This document shows, piece by piece, positions 1 to 6,823 of a stretch of 9,139 bases of DNA. Position 1 is the first letter of the stretch. The number at the start of each line of letters is the position of its first letter. The notes beneath the pieces are model-generated. The model searched no databases. It was not told the DNA's origin and saw only the letters and a program-made list of their open reading frames with translations. A program made the position numbers and the translations under genes. The stretch comes from Pseudomonadota bacterium (GTDB lineage Bacteria > Pseudomonadota > Alphaproteobacteria > Rhizobiales > Xanthobacteraceae). Location: the NCBI GenBank assembly GCA_023390955.1, contig JAEWBW010000080.1, positions 1-9,139 of the forward strand, given 5' to 3'.

Positions 1-1781
1 GCTTCCTGCGGGATGTCGACCTTGCCGAACTGCCGCATCTTCTTCTTGCCTTCCTTCTGCTTCTCCAGAAGCTTGCGTTTGCGCGTGATGTCGCCGCCAT
101 AGCACTTTGCGGTGACGTCCTTGCGCAGCGCGCGGACGGTTTCGCGCGCGATCACCTTGCCGCCGATCGCCGCCTGGATCGGGATCTGGAACATGTGCGG
201 CGGGATCAGCTCCTTCATCTTCTCGACCATGGCGCGGCCGCGGCCCTCGGCGCGGGTGCGATGCACCAGCATGGACAGCGCATCGACCGGCTCGCCATTG
301 ACGAGGATCTGCATCTTGACGAGATCGGCGGGCTTGTAGTCGGTGAGGTGATAGTCGAACGAGGCGTAGCCCTTCGAGACCGACTTGAGGCGGTCGTAGA
401 AATCGAACACGACCTCGTTGAGCGGCAGGTCGTATTTCACCATGGCGCGCGAGCCGACATAGGTGAGCTCCTTCTGCGAGCCGCGGCGGTCCTGGCACAG
501 CTTCAGCACGCTGCCGAGATATTCGTCGGGCGTCATGATCGTCGCCTCGATCCAGGGCTCCTCGATCTCGGCGATCTTGACGACGTCGGGCATGTCGACG
601 GGATTGTGGATCTCGATCTCGCTGCCGTCGTTGAGCTTCATCTTGTAGATGACGCTCGGCGCGGTCGCGATCAGATTGAGGTCGAACTCGCGCGACAGCC
701 GCTCCTGGATGATCTCGAGGTGCAACAGTCCAAGGAAGCCGCAGCGGAAGCCGAAGCCGAGCGCGGCGGAGGTTTCCATCTCGAAGGAGAAGCTGGCGTC
801 GTTCAGCCGCAGCTTGCCCATCGCGCCGCGCAGCGTCTCGAAATCGTCGGCGTCGACCGGGAACAGGCCGCAGAACACGACGGGGATCGCGGGCTTGAAG
901 CCCGGCAGCATCTCCGTCACCGGCTTGCGGTCGTCGGTGATGGTGTCGCCGACGCGGGTGTCGGCCACTTCCTTGATCGCTGCGGTGATGAAGCCGATCT
1001 CGCCGGGACCGAGCTCGTCGACCTGCTGCATCTTCGGCGTGAAGAAGCCGACGCGCTCGACGTCGTAGGCCGCACCAGTGCCCATCATGCGGACGCGGCT
1101 GCCCTTCTTCATGACGCCGTCGACGACGCGGATCAGCACGACGACGCCGAGATAGACATCGTACCAGCTGTCGACCAGCAGCGCCTTCAAGGTCGCGTCG
1201 CGATCGCCCTTCGGTGGCGGCAGGCGCGTGACGATGGCTTCCAGCACGTCGGGCACGCCGAGGCCGGTCTTGGCCGAGATCATCACGGCGTCGGAGGCGT
1301 CGATGCCGATCACGTCCTCGATCTGCTGCTTGATCTTCTCGGGCTCGGCCGCGGGAAGGTCGACCTTGTTCAGGACCGGAACGATCTCGTGATTGTTGTC
1401 GAGCGCCTGGTAGACGTTGGCGAGCGTCTGCGCTTCGACGCCCTGGCTGGCGTCGACGACCAGCAGGGAACCTTCACACGCCGCCAGCGACCGCGAGACT
1501 TCGTAGGCGAAGTCGACATGGCCGGGCGTGTCCATCAGGTTGAAGATGTAATCCTTGCCGTCCTTGGCGCGGTACGACAGGCGGACCGTCTGCGCCTTGA
1601 TCGTGATACCGCGCTCGCGCTCGATGTCCATGGAATCGAGCACCTGCTCCTTGCCCGCCATTTCGCGGTCGGAGAGGCCACCCGTCACCTGGATCAGGCG
1701 GTCGGCCAGCGTCGATTTTCCATGGTCGATATGGGCGACGATGGAGAAATTGCGGATGTTGGAAATGGGGGCGGTCGTCAT
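1..1781 (-). CDS. lepA: Elongation factor 4 (LepA/EF-4), 3' end cut by the window edge
   Basis: A translational GTPase that binds ribosomes and acts during initiation/elongation, classically described as promoting back-translocation. Translation from the ATG at 1781 gives 593 whole codons with no stop before the left edge. The family is about 600 residues long, so only some ten C-terminal residues should be missing. All GTPase motifs are visible: P-loop AHIDHGKST (about residues 16-24), switch I with RERGIT (55-60), DTPGH (84-88), NKVD (138-141) and a later SAK. The C-terminal LepA-specific region is also present, with a very basic stretch (KRKLLEKQKEGKKKMRQFGK) close to the end. The start is chosen because the protein begins MTTAPISNIRNFSIVAHIDH, as expected for LepA. 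No strong Shine-Dalgarno precedes it. Identity is certain; the exact start is very likely. The gene appears intact, with no frameshift. Confidence 0.97.
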   Translation of the reverse strand, partial: MTTAPISNIRNFSIVAHIDHGKSTLADRLIQVTGGLSDREMAGKEQVLDSMDIERERGITIKAQTVRLSYRAKDGKDYIFNLMDTPGHVDFAYEVSRSLAACEGSLLVVDASQGVEAQTLANVYQALDNNHEIVPVLNKVDLPAAEPEKIKQQIEDVIGIDASDAVMISAKTGLGVPDVLEAIVTRLPPPKGDRDATLKALLVDSWYDVYLGVVVLIRVVDGVMKKGSRVRMMGTGAAYDVERVGFFTPKMQQVDELGPGEIGFITAAIKEVADTRVGDTITDDRKPVTEMLPGFKPAIPVVFCGLFPVDADDFETLRGAMGKLRLNDASFSFEMETSAALGFGFRCGFLGLLHLEIIQERLSREFDLNLIATAPSVIYKMKLNDGSEIEIHNPVDMPDVVKIAEIEEPWIEATIMTPDEYLGSVLKLCQDRRGSQKELTYVGSRAMVKYDLPLNEVVFDFYDRLKSVSKGYASFDYHLTDYKPADLVKMQILVNGEPVDALSMLVHRTRAEGRGRAMVEKMKELIPPHMFQIPIQAAIGGKVIARETVRALRKDVTAKCYGGDITRKRKLLEKQKEGKKKMRQFGKVDIPQE

Positions 1782-1820
1782 GGGCGCGGGATACCACTCA
1801 CATCCCCGTGCGGCAACCAT

Positions 1821-1831
1821 ATTACTGTAAT
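1821..1831. promoter_or_regulatory. Short perfect palindrome in the lepA/glycosyltransferase divergent spacer
   Basis: The 113-base spacer between the two divergent starts contains ATTACTGTAAT, five-base arms around one central base. It lies in the only clearly AT-rich patch of the spacer. On the minus strand the overlapping TAATAT (1824-1819) could serve as a -10 for lepA, but I see no convincing -35 at 16-18 bases. It may be an operator, a promoter element or chance. Confidence 0.2.
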
Positions 1832-1894
1832 TTCAGGCCGTTTCTTCACGCTTAGCTGATTCCAAGAGGGGCCAAAACGCGCTACGCAACGCGG

Positions 1895-3532
1895 ATGTCG
1901 ACGACCTCGATCCCATCGGCCGCGATGCCCGCAAAAAGACGGTTCAGTCCAAGAGTAGGACTAAGGCGGCTTGCCGCATGGCTGGTCGCCCGCGCGACCG
2001 ATCCCAAGACCGGCTTGTGGCTGGTGATCCAGATCGCGGTGCTGCATGCGGCGATCTGGACCTTCATCCTGATCAATCTGAAGGCAGCGCAGGACATTCA
2101 CATGGATGTCGCGGAAGCCTATGCCTGGGGCCAGAAGTTTCAGCTCGGCTATGGCAAGCATCCGCCGCTGTCGGGATGGATCGCCGGGGCCTGGTTCAAG
2201 ATCTTCCCGCCGACGGACTGGGCGACCTATGCGCTCGCCATGGCGACCGTCAGCACCGGCATGGTGATCTGCTGGTTCGTGGCGATGCGCGTCGTGGATG
2301 CGCGCCGCGCGTTCCTGGTCGTGGTGATGCTCGCCCTCTACCCGATCTTCAATTTCAAGGGCTTCAAGTACAACCCGGACCTGCTGCAACTCGTCACCTT
2401 GCCGCTCGTCGTGCTCGCTTATCTCAACGCCTTCGAGAAGCGCAGCTGGCAATCCGGAATTCTGCTCGGGCTTGCCGGCGCGCTGGCGCTGATGACGAAA
2501 TACTGGGTGCTGACCATGATCGGCGCCATAGGCCTCGCCGCGCTGATCCATCCGGACCGCGTGAGGTTCCTCACCTCGCCCGCGCCATGGGTGGCGATCG
2601 CAACACTTGTCGTCGCGATGATGCCGCACATCGCGTGGCTTGCGAGCGTGGATTTCGTGCCGCTGACCTATGCCGGCGATACCTACGCGATCACCAGCCG
2701 TTCGCTGATCAACGGACTGGTGGCGGGCTATGCCCTGCATAATTTCGCGCTGCTGGCGCTGCCGGTGGCGCTCGCAGCGCTCGCGATGGGCCTGGTGCCG
2801 CCATGGCGGCGTCTGCTCCTGCGCAATCCACTCGCGATCGCAACGCGGGCCTGGGCGCGCGGGCCCAATCCGGGCGTGAACGGCTCGCAGGCGCTGAACG
2901 TCTGGATCATCCAGCTCATCGTCGCGCTCGGGCCGCCGCTCGGCGCACTCGTGTTCGGCGTCTATCTCAAGACCGACTGGGGCATCTCGCTGTTCTTCTT
3001 GGTGCCGCTCGCGCTGGTGTCGATTCCCGTGCTGCGCGTGCAGCGGGCGAGCCTGTTCAACATCGCCGCAATCTGGCTGGTGCTGTCGCTCGCGACGCTC
3101 GCGGCCTCACCCTGGATCGCGGCGCGCGAGATGGCGGCCAACGGCGACAACGCCGCGATCTATGGCGCGCGCTCGGAGCTTGCCCGCGAGCTGACGCAGG
3201 CCTGGCACACGCGCTTCGGCTCGCGCTGGGCGATCGTCGCCGGCGTGATGGAGAACATCCAGCCGATGACGTTCTACAGTCCCGACCATCCGAGCCCGTT
3301 CACGCCCGGCGAAGCCTGGAGCTCGGGCCTGACGTCGGAGCAGGATGTGAAACGTCTTGGCTTCATCGGCGTGTTCGATCCGACCGACGGCCGCCTGCCT
3401 GCGTTCGAGAAATGGGTCGCGCAAACCGCGCCGAATGCCGAGCGCATCGTGATGACGACGCGGCGCTTCTCTCACGGCAAGGCCGGCCCGTCGATGACGT
3501 GGAATATCTATATCGCCGCGCCGGAGAAGTGA
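1895..3532 (+). CDS. Polytopic membrane glycosyltransferase, ArnT/PMT type (GT39-like)
   Basis: A 545-residue integral membrane protein. Proteins of this type transfer a sugar from a polyprenyl-phosphate donor to lipid A, another glycan or protein on the outer face of the inner membrane. After a basic cytoplasmic N-terminus and a first membrane helix (about 41-61) comes the family's first periplasmic loop, MDVAEAYAWGQKFQLGYGKHPP. It holds the acidic pair D71/E74 expected to be catalytic, followed by the conserved PPLSGW. About ten further hydrophobic segments follow up to roughly residue 409. The final ~135 residues are soluble and probably periplasmic. The ATG at 1895 is the first ATG after an in-frame TAG at 1853; a second ATG at 1925 is possible, and neither has a good Shine-Dalgarno. 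The gene is divergent from lepA and converges on ptsH with a 24-base gap, so it is probably monocistronic. Context does not reveal its acceptor, and I give no gene symbol. Confidence 0.85.
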   Translation: MSTTSIPSAAMPAKRRFSPRVGLRRLAAWLVARATDPKTGLWLVIQIAVLHAAIWTFILINLKAAQDIHMDVAEAYAWGQKFQLGYGKHPPLSGWIAGAWFKIFPPTDWATYALAMATVSTGMVICWFVAMRVVDARRAFLVVVMLALYPIFNFKGFKYNPDLLQLVTLPLVVLAYLNAFEKRSWQSGILLGLAGALALMTKYWVLTMIGAIGLAALIHPDRVRFLTSPAPWVAIATLVVAMMPHIAWLASVDFVPLTYAGDTYAITSRSLINGLVAGYALHNFALLALPVALAALAMGLVPPWRRLLLRNPLAIATRAWARGPNPGVNGSQALNVWIIQLIVALGPPLGALVFGVYLKTDWGISLFFLVPLALVSIPVLRVQRASLFNIAAIWLVLSLATLAASPWIAAREMAANGDNAAIYGARSELARELTQAWHTRFGSRWAIVAGVMENIQPMTFYSPDHPSPFTPGEAWSSGLTSEQDVKRLGFIGVFDPTDGRLPAFEKWVAQTAPNAERIVMTTRRFSHGKAGPSMTWNIYIAAPEK

Positions 3533-3547
3533 CCGAAGGTCGTGAGC

Positions 3548-3576
3548 GGGAGGCGCTCAAACGCCTTCTTCGTTGA
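3548..3576 (+). terminator. Candidate terminator for the glycosyltransferase gene, overlapping the ptsH 3' end
   Basis: On the plus strand, AGGCG (3551-3555) and CGCCT (3562-3566) pair around the loop CTCAAA. G-U and G-C pairs can extend the stem to about eight pairs (3548-3569). A pyrimidine-rich tail, TTCTTCGTT, follows instead of a clean U-run. The position, just after the stop at 3532, fits a terminator, but the hairpin lies inside the last codons of the convergent ptsH. The weak U-tract keeps confidence low. Confidence 0.3.
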
Positions 3577-3880
3577 ACTTGCTCTCGACCAGCTCGGTGA
3601 TCGCGGCGAGCGCGGCTTGCGCTTCCTCGCCGGTGGCGGCGACCGTGATCGTCGTGCCGGGACCTGCGGCCAGCATCATCAGGCCCATGATCGAGGTGCC
3701 GCCGACGGTCTCGCCGGCGCGCGTCACCCACACCTGCGCGTTGAAGCGCTCGACCGCCTGCACGAACTTCGCCGAGGCGCGTGCATGCAGGCCGCGCTTG
3801 TTGATGATGAGAAGCTCTTTTGAAATCGCGCCTTCCGGCACGCCCGTTCCGGGTGAGGGAGGGGGCGCTTCGTCGCTCAT
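3557..3880 (-). CDS. ptsH: HPr phosphocarrier protein of the regulatory PTS
   Basis: HPr receives phosphate from phosphoenolpyruvate via enzyme I on a histidine and passes it to EIIA proteins. HPr kinase can phosphorylate it on a serine. The 107-residue product has the active-site motif GLHARAS with His32 and the regulatory segment SIMGLMMLA with Ser63. The 31-residue spacing matches His15/Ser46 of classical HPr. A conserved GPGT follows at 73-76. The protein is about 20 residues longer than enteric HPr because of a proline-rich, acidic N-terminal extension (residues 1-17, MSDEAPPPSPGTGVPEG). No other in-frame ATG lies before His32, so the ATG at 3880 is the natural start. It overlaps the EIIA stop as ATGA, which implies translational coupling. 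With hprK in the same block, both phosphorylation routes appear available. Confidence 0.95.
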   Translation of the reverse strand: MSDEAPPPSPGTGVPEGAISKELLIINKRGLHARASAKFVQAVERFNAQVWVTRAGETVGGTSIMGLMMLAAGPGTTITVAATGEEAQAALAAITELVESKFNEEGV

Positions 3881-4278
3881 TTGCCGGCGAGCACGCGGCT
3901 GGCGATGGTGACGTATTTGCGGCCCGCTTCCTGGGCCATGGCGATCGCGTCCGGCAGCGAGCGCTCCTCGCGCACCTTGGCGAGCTTCACCAGCATGGGA
4001 AGGTTGATGCCCGCGAGCACCTCGACCTTCGGCCGGCTCATGCAGGAAATGGCAAGATTCGACGGCGTCCCGCCGAACATGTCGGTGAGGATCGCAACGC
4101 CATCGCCGGAATCGACCCGGCCGACCGCTTCGAGGATATCGCTTCGACAGAGATCGGAATCATCTTCGGCGCCGATCGTGATCGCTTCGATTTGCTTTTG
4201 TGGCCCCATGACATGCTCAAGCGCTGCCTTGAATTCGTCGGCAAGGCGCCCGTGGGTCACAAGTACTAGACCAATCAT
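3877..4278 (-). CDS. manX: PTS EIIA component, mannose (Man/fructose) family
   Basis: A soluble EIIA-Man domain protein, also called ptsM or EIIA-Man in alphaproteobacteria. It accepts phosphate from HPr on a histidine. No sugar permease (IIB/IIC/IID) is encoded nearby, so the role is presumably regulatory. The product is 133 residues, a single domain. It shows MIGLVLVTHGRLA with active-site His9, TDMFGGTPSN (65-74; Asp66 corresponds to the aspartate near the active site) and EVLAGINLPMLVKL (86-99), all family hallmarks. The reading frame stays open upstream to an ATG at 4368, but the residues encoded there have no family resemblance. The ATG at 4278 starts exactly where the fold begins and is preceded at good spacing by GGGAG. 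The last bases overlap the ptsH start. Unlike the tightly coupled neighbours, it is separated from hprK by 133 bases. Confidence 0.94.
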   Translation of the reverse strand: MIGLVLVTHGRLADEFKAALEHVMGPQKQIEAITIGAEDDSDLCRSDILEAVGRVDSGDGVAILTDMFGGTPSNLAISCMSRPKVEVLAGINLPMLVKLAKVREERSLPDAIAMAQEAGRKYVTIASRVLAGK

Positions 4279-4285
4279 CGGAAAA

Positions 4286-4290
4286 CTCCC
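4286..4290 (-). promoter_or_regulatory. Ribosome binding site fixing the EIIA-Man start
   Basis: On the minus strand GGGAG lies seven bases before the ATG at 4278. It is a clear Shine-Dalgarno and selects this start over the upstream in-frame ATG at 4368. It also shows that this gene can initiate independently, whereas ptsH next to it depends on overlap. Confidence 0.7.
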
Positions 4291-4411
4291 GCGGGCGCTT
4301 TTGGTGCACCGCACGAACGCGCCACTTTGACCATCCAGAGCCCCCGCGCAAGAGGGGATGTTACGCATCTCCTGGAATCTAGACGGATGGATAAGGAGAG
4401 CTGGGCCGGTC

Positions 4412-4936
4412 TTATTGGGTCGCGATAGTGGGGTTCATATGGTTACCATTTCCCTTCAAACAATCGCCTGAAGGGTTAACCGAAGATGAACTCTTGGTAG
4501 TGGTCAAGGCCGCGACAACCAGGGGGAGGCCGTCAAAACCGGCCGCGACCGGGATTCGGGGTATTTCGACCCCGGAAATGCAGGTTTTCAGGGCTTCCGG
4601 CGGCGGGAGCCGCTCCGCGTCGGCAGCGGCGAGGTCGACCACGAGACCGACGGTCGCATGCTCCACGAAGTCGCAGCGGCGGATGCCCAGCCCGCGGATC
4701 TCGATCAGGCCGGCCAGCACGCTGGCCGGGCGGACGACGATTTTACCGCCGACTGTCGCCAGATGGACACGGTCGTCACCGACCAGGACGGAAGGTTCGA
4801 CCACCCCCGCGCGACCGGCCATGATCAGATCAAAGGCAAGCCGGGACTTGCCGGAGCCCGACGGGCCGCGGATCAGCACTGCCGAGTCCCCGATCCTGAC
4901 CGCGGAGGCGTGGACGCTGGCGCTATCCTCGCTCAT
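4412..4936 (-). CDS. hprK: HPr kinase/phosphorylase, short alphaproteobacterial form
   Basis: Phosphorylates (and in the family may dephosphorylate) the regulatory serine of HPr. The 174-residue product is only the catalytic domain: the roughly 130-residue N-terminal domain of Gram-positive HprK is absent, as is usual in alphaproteobacteria. Visible motifs are the P-loop GPSGSGKS (24-31), VGDDRV (52-57, the catalytic aspartate region), IEIRGLGI (78-85, the family signature) and DLAAADAERLPPPE (101-114). After about residue 145 the protein ends in a tail containing TTTKSSSSVNPSG, with no obvious match to the family core. The start ATG at 4936 overlaps the chvG stop as ATGA, so translation is probably coupled to the sensor kinase. 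Target HPr is encoded two genes further on. Identification is firm; whether it retains phosphorylase activity cannot be judged from sequence alone. Confidence 0.93.
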   Translation of the reverse strand: MSEDSASVHASAVRIGDSAVLIRGPSGSGKSRLAFDLIMAGRAGVVEPSVLVGDDRVHLATVGGKIVVRPASVLAGLIEIRGLGIRRCDFVEHATVGLVVDLAAADAERLPPPEALKTCISGVEIPRIPVAAGFDGLPLVVAALTTTKSSSSVNPSGDCLKGNGNHMNPTIATQ

Positions 4937-6735
4937 AGCGCCGGCAGCCGCACCACGAAGCGCGCACCGGCGACGGTCGGCGCACCATCGGCGTCCGGGG
5001 GCCCGGCGCGGTTCTCCGCCCAGATGCGCCCGCTATGGGCTTCGATGATCTGCTTGGAGATCGACAGGCCGAGGCCGGAGTTCTGGCCGAAGCCCTGATG
5101 CGGACGGTCGGTGTAGAAGCGCTCGAAGATGCGCTCGAGCGCGTCGTCGCGGATGCCGGGGCCGTCGTCGTCGACCACGATCTCGATCTCGGAGCGCACG
5201 CGACGGCAGGTCAGCCGCACCTTGTTGCCCGGCTCGGAGAAGGACTGCGCGTTCGACAGCAGGTTGGAGATCACCTGTCCGAGCCGCGAATCATGGCCGG
5301 TCACGGCCAGGCTGTCGTTCGGGCCGCGGCCCTCGAAGCGCGTTTCGACCGCAACGTCGTGACCGAGCTTGGTCTCGTTGGCGACGGAGGTGAGCGTGGT
5401 GAGGAGCCGCCGCAGATCGACGGGGATCGCGTCATGGCGCTGCAATTCCGCGTCGAGCCGGCTCGCATCCGAAATGTCCGAGATCAGCCGGTCGAGCCGC
5501 TTCACGTCGTGCTCGATCACTTCGAGCAGGCGCGCGCGGCTGGTCTCGTTGCGCGCCAGCGGCAGCGTCTCGACCGCGGAGCGCAGCGAGGTCAGCGGGT
5601 TCTTCAGCTCATGGGCGACATCGGCGGCGAACATCTCGATCGCCTCGATCCGGCTGTAGAGCGCGCCCGTCATGTCGCGCAGCGCGCCGGAGAGATGGCC
5701 GATCTCGTCGCGGCGGCGGGTGAAATCGGGAATTTCGACGCGCGATTTGGTGCGGCGGCGGACCCGCTCGGCGCTGTCGGCGAGCCTGCGCACCGGACCC
5801 GCGATCGTGCTCGCGAGCAGCAGCGACAGCATGATCATGACGGCGGCCGCGACGCCGCCTACTTTCAAAATCGCGAGGCGTTCGGCGGTGACCATCTGAT
5901 CGATGTCGTCGCCCTGCGTCGATAGCATCAGCGCGCCGTGAATGGCCCGCGAGCGCAGCACGGGCACCGCGACCGAGACGATCACCTCGCCGCGCGAATT
6001 GACGCGCACCATCGAGCGCTTCTGGCCCTGCAGCGCCTCGACGACTTCCGCGTAGCTGGTGGTGCCGGCCGAGCCGAGCTCGCGATAGAGCGGCAGGTCG
6101 CCGCGGTTGAGCCAGATCCGGACCGAGGTCATGGCTCGCTCGACGAAGCCCGGCGTCTGCGATGGCGGCGGCAGCTCGAAGCGCAGCACGGTCTCGAGGT
6201 CGCGGCTGTCGGGCAGCAGGCTGCCGTTCGGATCGAAGATCCGCGCGCGGGTCTTGGTCGGCGAGATCAGCGTGCGCAGTACCGGCGCCACGCGTTCGGG
6301 ATTGATCGGAAAATCCAGCGGCGAATAATCGTCGGTTCCGCCATAGCTGTCGCCGAGCTTCAGGTCGAGCAGCCGGTCGGGATCGACGGTGATGGCGTTG
6401 GTCTGCACCGTCGCGGACGCCGCGATGGCGCCGGCGATGATTTCAGCCTGCACCAGCAGGCTCTGCGCGCGCGCGTCGATCAGGCCGGCGCGGAACTGCG
6501 ACAGATACAGAATGCTCGCGACCAGCGCGACGAGGCCGGCGAGGTTGAGCGAGACGATGCGGCGGGTGAGGCTCGAGAACGAGAGCGCAAAGAAGAACTG
6601 CCCGGCGCGCTTCAGCCAGGACAGCGGCCGCCAGCCCTGCGCGACCTGCACATCGTCGGCCGAACGGTCTGGCCCGCCCGGGGACGCGACGTCCTCGGCG
6701 GCCGGGTTCGAATCAGACTGCGTTCGGTCAAGCAA
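4933..6735 (-). CDS. chvG: Sensor histidine kinase ChvG (ExoS/BvrS family)
   Basis: Inner-membrane kinase of the ChvG-ChvI system, which in rhizobia, Agrobacterium and Brucella controls envelope, acid-stress and host-interaction genes and can be held off by periplasmic ExoR. Domains in the 600-residue product are: cytoplasmic N-terminus; membrane helix about 61-80; periplasmic sensor region about 82-287; second helix about 288-311; HAMP about 312-365; H-box ADVAHELKNP with phosphorylated His375; N-box NLLSNAQ (491-497); G1 VDDDGPGI (521-528); and G2 GLGLSIS (554-560). All kinase motifs are intact. The most upstream possible start is a TTG at 6735, two codons after an in-frame TAA. It lacks an obvious Shine-Dalgarno. 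A GTG at residue 29 is the main alternative, and no ATG precedes the first membrane helix. It ends in an ATGA overlap with hprK. ExoR is not encoded in this window. Confidence 0.93.
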   Translation of the reverse strand: MLDRTQSDSNPAAEDVASPGGPDRSADDVQVAQGWRPLSWLKRAGQFFFALSFSSLTRRIVSLNLAGLVALVASILYLSQFRAGLIDARAQSLLVQAEIIAGAIAASATVQTNAITVDPDRLLDLKLGDSYGGTDDYSPLDFPINPERVAPVLRTLISPTKTRARIFDPNGSLLPDSRDLETVLRFELPPPSQTPGFVERAMTSVRIWLNRGDLPLYRELGSAGTTSYAEVVEALQGQKRSMVRVNSRGEVIVSVAVPVLRSRAIHGALMLSTQGDDIDQMVTAERLAILKVGGVAAAVMIMLSLLLASTIAGPVRRLADSAERVRRRTKSRVEIPDFTRRRDEIGHLSGALRDMTGALYSRIEAIEMFAADVAHELKNPLTSLRSAVETLPLARNETSRARLLEVIEHDVKRLDRLISDISDASRLDAELQRHDAIPVDLRRLLTTLTSVANETKLGHDVAVETRFEGRGPNDSLAVTGHDSRLGQVISNLLSNAQSFSEPGNKVRLTCRRVRSEIEIVVDDDGPGIRDDALERIFERFYTDRPHQGFGQNSGLGLSISKQIIEAHSGRIWAENRAGPPDADGAPTVAGARFVVRLPAL

Positions 6736-6823
6736 TGCTTACGCCCGGGTTGCGGCTGGTCGTGCGATGGTCCCCGTATCCTGGAGCTCTGTCGGTCCCG
6801 ATGGAAGCAGAACCGTGCGCGCC

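Noticed and set aside
195..1859. A 554-codon plus-strand open frame opposite lepA
   Set aside because: It lies antisense to the fully recognisable lepA. Its product is rich in His, Asp, Arg and Gly repeats of the kind produced by reading the complement of GC-rich codons, and it has no domain. Long antisense frames of this sort are common in high-GC genomes and are sometimes misannotated.
4279..4368. A 30-residue N-terminal extension of EIIA-Man from the ATG at 4368
   Set aside because: The EIIA fold begins at MIGLVLVTHG, and a good GGGAG site precedes that ATG.
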